A DNA stretch of 64,000 bases from Pseudoclavibacter terrae (GTDB lineage: Bacteria > Actinomycetota > Actinomycetes > Actinomycetales > Microbacteriaceae). Location: NCBI RefSeq assembly GCF_008831075.1, contig NZ_WBJX01000003.1:434001-498000 (forward strand), read 5' to 3'. Positions 7,633-15,503 of this stretch are shown here, in pieces. Made by a program: the position numbers and the translations under genes. The notes under the pieces were generated by a model, which saw only the letters and a program-made list of their open reading frames with translations, did not search any database and was not told the origin of the DNA. Position 1 is the first letter of the stretch, and each line of letters begins with the position of its first letter.

Positions 7633-8730
7633 ATGAGCGTGGAGCTCCCCAAGACCGAACAGCGCCGCAAGGCGCGAAGCACCGTGGTGCCGGGCGGAAC
7701 CGACGACCTCTTCGACGGTCCGAAGTCCGACGTGCTGCGCGAGCGGCTCGACGCTGGATTGGCCGCGGTCGAGGCTCGCCTCGGTGCCGAGGTGCAGTAC
7801 GCCGACGAGATCGCCGACGTCACCGCCCGCTACCTCCTCAACGCAGGCGGCAAGCGCCTGCGCCCCATGCTCACGGTGCTCTCCTCGCAGTTCGGCGAGA
7901 CGCCGGGGTCCGACGACGTCATCACGGCAGCCGCCGCGGTCGAGCTCACGCACCTCGCGTCGCTCTACCACGATGACGTCATGGATGAGGCGGAGCTGCG
8001 TCGCGGCGTCGCCGCCGCGCACCTCCAGTGGGGCAACTCCATCGCGATCCTCGCCGGCGACCTGCTCTTCGCCCGCTCGAGCCTGCTGTTCTCGGAGTTG
8101 GGCCTTCGCGCCGTCCGGCTGCAGGCTTCGATCTTCGAACGGCTCGTGCTCGGGCAGATGCGTGAGACGACGGGACCGTCGGCCGGTGCCGACCGCATCG
8201 ATCACTACGTGGGCGTCCTCGCCGACAAGACGGGCTCCCTCATCTCCGCTGCCGCCCAGTTCGGCGCGATCGTGTCGAACGCACCCGAGCCGGTCGTCGC
8301 GGCGCTTGCCGAGTACGGCGAGCGGGTCGGTGTCGCCTTCCAGCTCGCTGATGACGTCATCGACCTGCAGCAGAACCCGGACACGACGGGCAAGCTCGCG
8401 GGCACCGACCTGCGTGCGGGTGTCGAGACGCTCCCTGTGCTGCTGCTGGAACGCCAGGCGGCGACCGACGAAGCGAGCCGCGACCTGCTGGAGCGCATCC
8501 GCACACGCGTCGCCGGCGTCAACGAGCAGCCGGAGGAGACTCGCGCGGGCGAGGAGGAGATCTCGAGCATCATCACCGAACTCCGCGAGCACCGCGTGAC
8601 GCAGCTCACGATCGACGAAGCCCAGAACTGGGTGACCCTCGCGGTCGAGGCCCTGCGGCCGCTGAAAGCCGGCCCGGCGAAGAACGCACTCGAGCGCTTC
8701 GCCGCGGAGGTCGTCAGCCGCGATCGCTGA
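7633..8730 (+). CDS. Polyprenyl diphosphate synthase (trans-type, menaquinone side chain)
   Basis: This all-trans polyprenyl synthetase (365 residues) adds isopentenyl diphosphate to make the long prenyl tail. Both Asp-rich motifs are present: DDVMD in LYHDDVMDEA and DDVID in FQLADDVIDL. The GGKRLRP IPP-binding segment lies upstream of the first. The ATG at 7633 follows CAGGAGAC; the in-frame ATG at 7588 lacks a ribosome site. The residues before the first Asp-rich motif are small, as in long-chain synthases, so an octa- to decaprenyl product is likely. Its place after menG argues for menaquinone. Confidence 0.92.
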   Translation: MSVELPKTEQRRKARSTVVPGGTDDLFDGPKSDVLRERLDAGLAAVEARLGAEVQYADEIADVTARYLLNAGGKRLRPMLTVLSSQFGETPGSDDVITAAAAVELTHLASLYHDDVMDEAELRRGVAAAHLQWGNSIAILAGDLLFARSSLLFSELGLRAVRLQASIFERLVLGQMRETTGPSAGADRIDHYVGVLADKTGSLISAAAQFGAIVSNAPEPVVAALAEYGERVGVAFQLADDVIDLQQNPDTTGKLAGTDLRAGVETLPVLLLERQAATDEASRDLLERIRTRVAGVNEQPEETRAGEEEISSIITELREHRVTQLTIDEAQNWVTLAVEALRPLKAGPAKNALERFAAEVVSRDR

Positions 8731-8816
8731 CCGAGACGTTCTGAGACGCCTCACCCCCGACCCGTCCGGAGGACGACACTTCGCGAGCCTCCACCTCGAT
8801 CCGTCCTGGAGGACAT

Positions 8817-10181
8817 GTGACCACGCTCCGCCTTGCCATCGTCGGCGCAGGACCAGCCGGCATCTACGCGGCCGACATCCTGCAGAAGATGGAGCGCCAG
8901 TTCGACCTCTCCATCGACCTGTTTGACAAGCTGCCTGCCCCATACGGGCTGGTGCGGTACGGGGTCGCCCCTGACCACCCGCGCATCAAGGGCATCATCA
9001 ACGCCCTCCGCGAGGTGCTCGAATCCGGGGTCATGCGGGTCTTCGGCGGCGTGGAGTTCGGCAAGGACATCACGCTCGACGACCTCAAGCAGCACTACCA
9101 CGCGGTGATCTTCTCGACGGGAGCCATCCGCGACGCCTCCCTCGACATCCCGGGCATCGAGGCGCAGGGCAGCTACGGAGCCGCGGACTTCGTGAACTGG
9201 TACGACGGGCACCCCGACGTGCCGCGCACGTGGCCGCTCGACGCTCGCGAGGTCGCCGTCATCGGCAACGGCAACGTGGCGCTCGATGTCGCGCGCATGC
9301 TCGCGAAGCACCCGAAGGACCTCATGTCCACCGAGGTGCCGCAGAACGTGGTCGAGGGTCTCGAGTCGAGCCCTGTCACCGACGTGCACGTGTTCGGCCG
9401 GCGTGGGCCTGCGCAGGTGAAGTTCACGCCCCTCGAGCTGCGTGAGCTCGGCGAGGTGCCAGACGTGGACGTCATCGTGTACGAGGACGACTTCGACCGC
9501 GACCCGGCTGCCGCCGAGCTCGCGAAGACGAACAAGCAGCTCATGGTGATCGGGCGCATCATGGGCAAGTGGCGCGGGGAGCGGGAGCTGACCGCCTCGC
9601 GTCGCCTCCACCTGCATTTCTACTCGAAGCCGGATGCGGTGCTCACAGAGGACGGGCCAGACGGCGAACGCGTGCGCGCGCTCCGGATCGAGCGCACGGA
9701 GCCGGACGCCGAGGGCGGTGTGCGCGGGACCGGCGAGTTCGTCGAGTACCCGGTGCAGGCCGTCTACCGGGCCGTCGGCTACTTCGGCTCGCCCCTGCCC
9801 GGCGTGCCGTTCGACGAGCATCACGGCGTCATCCCGAACCGCGAGGGTCAGGTCTGGGACGACGACAACCAGCAGGTGAACGGAATGTACGCGACGGGGT
9901 GGATCAAGCGCGGACCCATCGGCCTGATCGGGCACACGAAGTCGGATGCACTCGAGACGGTGACGCACCTCGTCGCGGATCAGGGCAACTGGTGGACTCC
10001 CGCCGACGCGAGCGAGGCCTCCGTCGTGGAGCTGCTCGAATCGCGTGGGGTGCGGTTCACCGACCTCGCCGGGTGGCGTCGTCTCGACGCGCACGAGCTC
10101 GCACTCGGCGAGGCGAATGGCCGTGAGCGGATCAAGGTTGTGGATCGGGACGAGATGACGCGGATTTCCCGGGGCGAATAG
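8817..10181 (+). CDS. fprA: FprA-type ferredoxin/adrenodoxin-NADP+ reductase
   Basis: The 454-residue flavoprotein resembles mycobacterial FprA and mitochondrial adrenodoxin reductase, passing electrons between NADPH and ferredoxin. It has an FAD motif GAGPAGIYAA near residue 10, the signature APYGLVRYGVAPDHPRIK, an NADP-binding GNGNVALDVARML, the RRGPAQVKFT block, and a C-terminal GWIKRGPIGLIGHTKSDA. Length fits the stand-alone enzyme; no ferredoxin domain is fused. The GTG start follows CTGGAGGAC. A ferredoxin gene is not visible nearby. Confidence 0.95.
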   Translation: MTTLRLAIVGAGPAGIYAADILQKMERQFDLSIDLFDKLPAPYGLVRYGVAPDHPRIKGIINALREVLESGVMRVFGGVEFGKDITLDDLKQHYHAVIFSTGAIRDASLDIPGIEAQGSYGAADFVNWYDGHPDVPRTWPLDAREVAVIGNGNVALDVARMLAKHPKDLMSTEVPQNVVEGLESSPVTDVHVFGRRGPAQVKFTPLELRELGEVPDVDVIVYEDDFDRDPAAAELAKTNKQLMVIGRIMGKWRGERELTASRRLHLHFYSKPDAVLTEDGPDGERVRALRIERTEPDAEGGVRGTGEFVEYPVQAVYRAVGYFGSPLPGVPFDEHHGVIPNREGQVWDDDNQQVNGMYATGWIKRGPIGLIGHTKSDALETVTHLVADQGNWWTPADASEASVVELLESRGVRFTDLAGWRRLDAHELALGEANGRERIKVVDRDEMTRISRGE

Positions 10182-10461
10182 GGGTTTTGGTCGCCGTTCA
10201 AGAAGTGGGGAGTTCTGCCCATCGCGGAACGACCGTTCACCTCGTACGCTCGGAGTACGCACAGAGAGCGGAAGAGATTTCGGGCTGAACCGGTCCGAGT
10301 CAACACTTCAGCCGGCGGCTGAGCCGCGTCGCAATGGTCGTTCTGACCGCGGCGCGATACTGGGGGAGCTCGCCGTCGGCTGAAGATTCTTTGCCGAGAC
10401 GGTTCCTGCAATCGATCAGCGGGATCAGCGCGGTTGGCGCGGTTGGCGCTCCGGGTTGTCG
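10182..10461. other. Convergent intergenic region with hairpin and 14-nt motif
   Basis: This 280-bp stretch between convergent fprA and cls has no credible coding sequence. It holds the motif GGGGAGTTCTGCCC (10207-10220) followed by ATCGCG, also seen before the T7SS operon. A long-range inverted repeat has 13-nt arms at 10306-10318 and 10373-10385 (one mismatch). Short direct repeats (GATCAGCG twice, GGTTGGCGC twice) occur at about 10415-10450. It may contain a terminator or a small RNA. Confidence 0.45.
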
Positions 10462-12033
10462 CTACTGGATGACGCTGGTGAGGCGGGCGACGTTGTCGAG
10501 TGCGCGGGTCAGGATGGGCCGCTGCCGCCACTCGTCGAGGGTCAGCTCGAAGCTGCGCTGCCGGTACCCGTTCTCGACTTCGCGCATCCGGTTCACGAAC
10601 TCTTCGCCGTGCACCATGAGCATGAGCTCCGCGTTGAGGGTGAAGGAGCGCATGTCCATGTTGCTGGAGCCGATGAGGGTGACGGAGTCGTCGAAGGTGA
10701 TGTGCTTCGAGTGCAGGATGTAGGGGCGTCGGTACAGCATGATCTTGACGCCGGCGCGGAGGAGCGTCTCGTAGTAGGAGCGCTGGGCGTGGAAGACGAA
10801 GAACTGGTCGGCGATCTCCCCGACGAAGAGTTCGACGCTGACGCCGCGCTGCACGGCTGTCGTGATGGCGTACATGAGTGAGTCGTCTGGGACGAAGTAG
10901 GGGCTGACGATGACGATGCGCTCCCGAGCCGCGTAGAGCAGCTGGTTGAAGAGGCGCAGGTTGTTCTCGTTCTCGTAGCCGGGGCCGCTCGGGACGAGCT
11001 GGCAGGGGAACACGTCGTGCTGGTCGCCGGATTCGATCTCGGCTTCCGCCTCGTCGGGTTCTGGGGTGACCGGGTCGTTCTCGAAGACGTCGGTGAGCAG
11101 CTCTTCCGTCTCGGCGTACCAGTCGGAGATGAAGACGGCGTTGACGCCGGTGACCATGGGCCCCTCCATGCGGAGCATGAGGTCTTTCCATTTGAGGTCG
11201 TCGCCGCCGGGCTTGGGGCCGCGGTGGTAGTCGCGGGAGATGAGGTTCTGTGATCCGAGGTAGGCCGTGCGGCCGTCGACGACGAGCAGCTTGCGATGGT
11301 TGCGCAGGTCGACGCGCTGCATGCCGCCCTGCCAGGGGTAGAGCGAGAGCATCCGGTGCCAGTCGGCGCCGATCTGGGTGAGCCGATGCTTCATCTTCTT
11401 GTAGCCGCGGTAGCGCATCGAGCCGACGTGGTCGAACAGGACGCGGACGGTCACGCCGCGTTGCACGGCGCGTTCGAGCGCGTCGAAGAACGGGGCGGTG
11501 GCGTCGTCGTGGCTCATGGCGTAGAAGAGCACGTTGACGTAGCTCTCGGCTTCGTCGATCTCGTCGGCCATCCGACGGATGGCCCGGTTGTAGGTGCCGT
11601 GCAGCTCGAGGCGGTTGCCGTCGGCGAGGGGGATCGCGGTGAGGTGCTCACCGAGCTTCGTGACCTGGGCGAACCACGATGGGCTCGTGATGACCTGCTC
11701 GGCCGGGGCGATCTGGTCGGTGGCGTCGCGGATGATGCCGTCGACCTGAGCCTGCATGCGTCGGCGTCGGGTTGGCAGCTGGTTCGTGCCGAACAGGAAG
11801 AAGAGGACGACGCCGAGGTAGGGGATGAGGATGATCGTGATGATCCAGGCGAGCGCCGTCGTGGGTCGCCGGTTTCGGGGGATCACGACGACCGACGTGA
11901 CGATGATGAGCACGTAGATCGTGGCGACCGCAACGAGCCAGAACCCGGTCAGGCCGAGCTCCGGATACCAGGGCATGAGCGCGCCGATGGCCGAGCTCGG
12001 GGTGAACTCGGCCACGGCGGCCCCCGAGGGCAC
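10462..12033 (-). CDS. cls: Cardiolipin synthase
   Basis: This phospholipase D superfamily enzyme (523 residues) condenses phosphatidylglycerol molecules into cardiolipin at the membrane. Two N-terminal transmembrane helices (about 28-52 and 60-85, the PLDc_N region) precede two HKD motifs: HRKLLVVDG with GSQN downstream, and HSKHITFDD with GSSNMDMRS. Both active sites look intact. The GTG at 12033 shares one base with the yajQ stop (TAGTG), so the pair is translationally coupled. Confidence 0.94.
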   Translation of the reverse strand: MPSGAAVAEFTPSSAIGALMPWYPELGLTGFWLVAVATIYVLIIVTSVVVIPRNRRPTTALAWIITIILIPYLGVVLFFLFGTNQLPTRRRRMQAQVDGIIRDATDQIAPAEQVITSPSWFAQVTKLGEHLTAIPLADGNRLELHGTYNRAIRRMADEIDEAESYVNVLFYAMSHDDATAPFFDALERAVQRGVTVRVLFDHVGSMRYRGYKKMKHRLTQIGADWHRMLSLYPWQGGMQRVDLRNHRKLLVVDGRTAYLGSQNLISRDYHRGPKPGGDDLKWKDLMLRMEGPMVTGVNAVFISDWYAETEELLTDVFENDPVTPEPDEAEAEIESGDQHDVFPCQLVPSGPGYENENNLRLFNQLLYAARERIVIVSPYFVPDDSLMYAITTAVQRGVSVELFVGEIADQFFVFHAQRSYYETLLRAGVKIMLYRRPYILHSKHITFDDSVTLIGSSNMDMRSFTLNAELMLMVHGEEFVNRMREVENGYRQRSFELTLDEWRQRPILTRALDNVARLTSVIQ

Positions 12034-12521
12034 TAGCGGCGGTTGACGAACTGGAGGTCGACGTCGACGTCGGCGCTCTTGAGCAGCGCCATGGTCGCCT
12101 GAAGGTCGTCACGACTCTTCGAGGAGACACGCAGTTCGTCGCCCTGAATCTGCGCCTTGACGCTCTTCGGGCCTTCGTCGCGGATGAGCTTCGTGAGCTT
12201 CTTCGCGCTCGGCTGGTCGATGCCCTCCTTCAGGGAGGCCTCGATGCGGTACTCCTTGCCTGAGGCATAGGGGTCACCGACGTCGAGCGTCTTCAGTGAG
12301 AAGCCGCGCTTGATGAACTTGGTCTGCAGGACATCGAGCACCGCCTTCACGCGCTCTTCGCTGGAGGCCTTGAGGAGGAGCTTCTCGCCAGACCAGTCGA
12401 CCGAGGCGCCGACGCCCTTGAAGTCATAGCGCGTCTCGAGCTCCTTCTGCGCCTGGTTGACGGCGTTGTCCGCCTCCATCTTGTCGACCTTGTTAACGAC
12501 ATCAAACGAGGAATCTGCCAT
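12033..12521 (-). CDS. yajQ: YajQ-family nucleotide-binding protein
   Basis: The 162-residue product is a YajQ/DUF520 protein with two ferredoxin-like domains. Members bind RNA or nucleotides, and one Xanthomonas homologue binds cyclic di-GMP. The N-terminus [24 protein letters not shown] and the ETRYDFKG motif are diagnostic, as are the central [13 protein letters not shown] and the C-terminal [16 protein letters not shown]. The ATG at 12521 gives the usual family length; in-frame ATGs lie 9 and 30 nt upstream. It is the first gene of an operon with cls. Confidence 0.94.
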   Translation of the reverse strand: MADSSFDVVNKVDKMEADNAVNQAQKELETRYDFKGVGASVDWSGEKLLLKASSEERVKAVLDVLQTKFIKRGFSLKTLDVGDPYASGKEYRIEASLKEGIDQPSAKKLTKLIRDEGPKSVKAQIQGDELRVSSKSRDDLQATMALLKSADVDVDLQFVNRR

Positions 12522-12645
12522 GCCCACCATGGTAGCGAGGAGCGCCGACAATCTCGTGAGCAGGAGCGACGTCTGCGTCGTTTCGACAAACCGGGTGGAA
12601 GTCGGTAGTCTCTAGCCTGCACGTTTGCGCTCTGCGCTGTGCACT

Positions 12646-12730
12646 GGCGAGTTACCCAAGCGGCCAAAGGGATCTGACTGTAAATCAGACTGCTCAGCAT
12701 TCGGGGGTTCGAATCCCTCACTCGCCACCA
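12646..12730 (+). tRNA. tRNA-Tyr (anticodon GTA), CCA encoded
   Basis: The acceptor stem pairs GGCGAGT with ACTCGCC. The anticodon arm is TCTGA-CTGTAAA-TCAGA with anticodon GTA. There is a long variable arm, as expected for a class II tRNA, and a TTCGAAT T-loop. The discriminator is A and CCA is encoded at 12728-12730. No integrase or duplicated 3' end is seen, so there is no sign that it served as an attachment site here. Confidence 0.96.
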
Positions 12731-12731
12731 A

Positions 12732-12772
12732 CACCTGACGCGAGGCATCTCCAAGATGCCTCGCGTCAGGTG
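12732..12772. terminator. Perfect 18-bp hairpin after tRNA-Tyr
   Basis: CACCTGACGCGAGGCATC (12732-12749) and its exact complement (12755-12772) flank a 5-nt TCCAA loop, starting 2 nt after the tRNA. No U-tract follows. It probably terminates the tRNA transcript and possibly the GntR gene coming from the other side. Confidence 0.85.
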
Positions 12773-12816
12773 CGTTCACGGGGTGGCATGGGCGAGCCGG
12801 CACTGGCAGTCGGCGC

Positions 12817-13521
12817 CTATGGCTGGACGGGAGCGCGTCGACGTCTGGTCTTCGTCGCGGGGGCTTCTCGCGGCAGCTGCGCCTCCAGCAGCGGCATGGA
12901 CTCGATGCGGCCCCGTTCGACATGTGCTGCGGTCAGCAGCTCTGCCACATCGACCTGACCCGCGACGATCGCGTCGACGATCTCGCGGTGCTCGACCCAC
13001 ATCGCCGCGGTGTCGCGCTGCGGGGTGAGTCGGAAGAGCCAGCGCACCCGGCCGCTCATGAGCTTCGTCACCCGGCGAAGGAGCGCGTGGTCTGCGAGCG
13101 CGATGATCTCCTCGTGCAGGTCGGAGTTGCGCGTCGACGCCGGCGGGGTCGACTGGGTGTCAGGGGTGGACTCCCCGTGCGCCGAACGCAGTGCGGCGAG
13201 CATGGGGGCGACATCGGCGCCGGCGCGTGCTCGCCTGGCGGCGAAGGCGGATGCCATCGGCTCGAGCTGCCGACGCAGATCGAACACCTCGGTGGCGTCG
13301 GTCACGGTCAGGACGTGCACGACCGCGCCGCGCCGCGGTTGCGTGGTGATGAACCCCTCGGACTCGAGGATCGGGAGGGCCTCCCTCACCGGGATGCGCG
13401 ACACCTCCAGTCGCTCTGCGATCTCGCGCTCGTTGAGTTTCGACCCCATCGCCAGCTCGCCCGTGATGATCTGCTCGCGGAGGGTGTGCGCGATGCGCGC
13501 GGGGGTCGGCTCAGGGCTCAT
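12817..13521 (-). CDS. GntR-family (FadR/FCD) transcriptional regulator
   Basis: The product (234 residues) has an N-terminal winged helix of the GntR type (GSKLNEREIAERLEVSRIPVREALPILESEGFITTQPRRGAVV in pattern) and a C-terminal all-helical FCD ligand domain with His residues in the E-H-R-E-I-V-D-A-I pattern. The start at 13521 gives MSPEPTPARIAHTL; another ATG lies 9 nt upstream. It is divergent from the ABC transporter operon beginning at 13699, and repeats in the gap look like its binding sites. The likely role is repressing the transporter and catabolic genes until a substrate or intermediate, perhaps an organic acid, binds. Confidence 0.9.
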   Translation of the reverse strand: MSPEPTPARIAHTLREQIITGELAMGSKLNEREIAERLEVSRIPVREALPILESEGFITTQPRRGAVVHVLTVTDATEVFDLRRQLEPMASAFAARRARAGADVAPMLAALRSAHGESTPDTQSTPPASTRNSDLHEEIIALADHALLRRVTKLMSGRVRWLFRLTPQRDTAAMWVEHREIVDAIVAGQVDVAELLTAAHVERGRIESMPLLEAQLPREAPATKTRRRRAPVQP

Positions 13522-13537
13522 GGGGACCATTCTGGCA

Positions 13538-13615
13538 CGCACTGAAGTGCGCGTTTGGAATGCCAAAGAGGCAGTACAGCCCCCTCAACATAGATAAATG
13601 CGAGGTTTGGTATGC
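13538..13615. promoter_or_regulatory. Candidate operator repeats for the GntR regulator
   Basis: The gap before the transporter operon contains a near-palindrome CGCACTGAAGTGCG (13538-13551) and TTTGG-AATG-CCAAA (13554-13567). It also contains two direct copies of GTTTGG(A/T)ATGC at 13553-13563 and 13605-13615, 52 bp apart. FadR-type regulators commonly bind short inverted repeats of this size next to their own genes. Confidence 0.5.
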
Positions 13616-13698
13616 AGAAATGACGTCAGCGTAAGAACTGTGTGACGAGCGTGTTACTTCGCCCCGAAGCGTGGAGGCGGTCGCATAGCGTCACCAGC

Positions 13699-14616
13699 GT
13701 GCTCCTGTTTATCGCCCGCCGACTGGCCCTCGCCGTCGCCACCGTGCTCGCCGTGGTGACCATCGCTTTCGCGCTCGGCCGCGCCACCGGTGAACCCGGT
13801 GCGCTGCTGCTGCCCGACAACGCGACGCAGGCCGAGGTCGATGCGCTCAACACCGCGCTCGGCTTCGACCGCCCCCTCATCGTGCAGTACCTCGACACCC
13901 TCGCAGGGCTCTTCACGGGCGACTTCGGCAACTCGTACAGACTGCACGAATCGGCGCTCGGGCTCGTCCTCGAACGTGTCCCCGCGACTCTCGAACTGGC
14001 CTTCTGGGCCTTCGTCATCGGGCTGGTGCTGGCGGTCGCCGCGGCGCTGGCGATCCAGCTCACCGGCAGCCGCACACTGCGCGCTGTCGTGGGCTGGGCC
14101 GGCGCCCTCCGACAGTCGGTGCCCGACTTCTTCTTCGCGCTGCTCCTCGTGCTCGTCTTCTCCGTGCTGCTCGGCGCCCTGCCCTCGCTCGGCCGCAACA
14201 GCTACGCGAGCCTCGTGCTGCCCGTGCTCACGCTCGCCACGGGGCAGTTCGTCATGTACCTGCGCCTGCTGGACGCGTCGCTCAGCGAGCAGGCGGGGCA
14301 GGATTACGTGCGCACCGCCATCGCCCAGGGGCAGCGCCGCTCGACGGTGCTCTTCACTCGCATGCTGCCGAACGCGGCCCTGCCGGTGCTCGGCATGGCC
14401 GGCCTGAACCTGGGCGGGCTGCTCGGCGGCACCGTGGTGGTCGAGGTCGTGTTCGCGTGGCCGGGACTCGGCCAGCTCCTGACCGCTGCCGTGAGCCAGC
14501 GCGACTTCCCGATCGTCCAAGCGGGCCTCGTCTTCGTCGCGCTCGCCTTTGTCATCGTCAACACCGCGGTGGACGTGCTCGTCCGCCGAATCGACACGAG
14601 GACGGCCGCCGCATGA
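13699..14616 (+). CDS. ABC transporter permease, DppB type
   Basis: This inner-membrane permease (305 residues) belongs to the peptide/nickel/opine ABC family (DppB/OppB). It has an N-terminal FIARRLALAV helix, six predicted membrane segments, and the cytoplasmic EAA-like loop around DYVRTAIAQG. The loop contacts the ATPase. The GTG at 13699 gives the standard family N-terminus; a start at 13642 would add 19 residues without homology. Its stop overlaps the next start (ATGA at 14613). Confidence 0.9.
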   Translation: MLLFIARRLALAVATVLAVVTIAFALGRATGEPGALLLPDNATQAEVDALNTALGFDRPLIVQYLDTLAGLFTGDFGNSYRLHESALGLVLERVPATLELAFWAFVIGLVLAVAAALAIQLTGSRTLRAVVGWAGALRQSVPDFFFALLLVLVFSVLLGALPSLGRNSYASLVLPVLTLATGQFVMYLRLLDASLSEQAGQDYVRTAIAQGQRRSTVLFTRMLPNAALPVLGMAGLNLGGLLGGTVVVEVVFAWPGLGQLLTAAVSQRDFPIVQAGLVFVALAFVIVNTAVDVLVRRIDTRTAAA

Positions 14617-15503
14617 CCGCTCAGGTAACCCCGATCACCCAACTCCCGACCGTCACCCCTGTACCCCGCCGCCCGCGACTGCGACCCGGCGCCGTGGTCG
14701 GGGCGATCATGATCGGCTCGGTGCTGCTCCTCACGGCCGCCGTGCCCCTGCTGCCCGGGTTCGACCCGATGGGGCAGGACCTGCGGGCAGCGATGCTGCC
14801 TCCCTTCACCGATTCCGCGCACCCCCTCGGCACGGACGCCCTCGGCCGAGACCTCCTCGACCGCATCGCGCTCGCTTCGGCGGTGACGCTCGGCATGACC
14901 GCGCTCATCGTGGTGATGAACGCGCTCATCGGCAGCACCATCGGCATCCTCGCGGGCTACTTCAGTGGGCGCCTCGAGGCGCTCGTGACCCTGCTCAGCA
15001 ACGTGACGCTGGCCATGCCGGTCGTGCTGCTGCTCATCGCCATCTGCGCGGTCCTGCGTCCGAGCGCCGGGCTCACGATACTGGTGCTCGGCTGCACCTG
15101 GTGGGTCGGGTACGCACGGGTCACGCGCAACGTCGCCGCGTCGCTGCGTCGACAGGACTTCGTCGTCTCGCCGCTCACCCAGGGCGGTGACACCCTCTGG
15201 GTGCTGACCCGGCACATCGTGCCGAACATCTGGCCGCACACGCTCATCATCGCGGCCACCGACCTCGCGACGATCGTGCTCATCACCTCTTCCCTCGAGT
15301 ACCTCGGGCTCGGCGTGCAGCCACCGGTGCCGAGCTGGGGCGGCATGATCTTCGACGGCCAGCGGCACCTCGGCAGCGACCCGTGGCTGTCGCTCCTGCC
15401 TGGCATCGTCATGCTGCTCGCCGTCGGCGGCGCGCAGTTCCTCAGCCAGCAGTTCACAGCGGAGACCCGCGGCTCGCTGCTGCGGAAGGGAGGCATGCGA
15501 TGA
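14613..15503 (+). CDS. ABC transporter permease, DppC type
   Basis: This is the second permease (296 residues, DppC/OppC family). The N-terminal membrane helix (about 30-50) is followed by the family block HPLGTDALGRDLLDRIA, five further helices and an EAA loop near RQDFVVSPLTQGGDTLWVLTRHIVPN. ATGA overlaps at both ends place it inside a coupled operon with the first permease and the ATPase. Confidence 0.92.
   Translation: MTAQVTPITQLPTVTPVPRRPRLRPGAVVGAIMIGSVLLLTAAVPLLPGFDPMGQDLRAAMLPPFTDSAHPLGTDALGRDLLDRIALASAVTLGMTALIVVMNALIGSTIGILAGYFSGRLEALVTLLSNVTLAMPVVLLLIAICAVLRPSAGLTILVLGCTWWVGYARVTRNVAASLRRQDFVVSPLTQGGDTLWVLTRHIVPNIWPHTLIIAATDLATIVLITSSLEYLGLGVQPPVPSWGGMIFDGQRHLGSDPWLSLLPGIVMLLAVGGAQFLSQQFTAETRGSLLRKGGMR

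Noticed and set aside
5398-8943. 1181-residue minus-strand open frame across menG and the polyprenyl synthase gene
   Set aside because: Only its 3' third (isochorismate synthase) shows family motifs. The rest is antisense to well-supported genes and is an effect of high GC.
12646-12772. Integrated element at tRNA-Tyr
   Set aside because: No integrase, no duplicated tRNA end, and the following hairpin is a perfect terminator-like stem.
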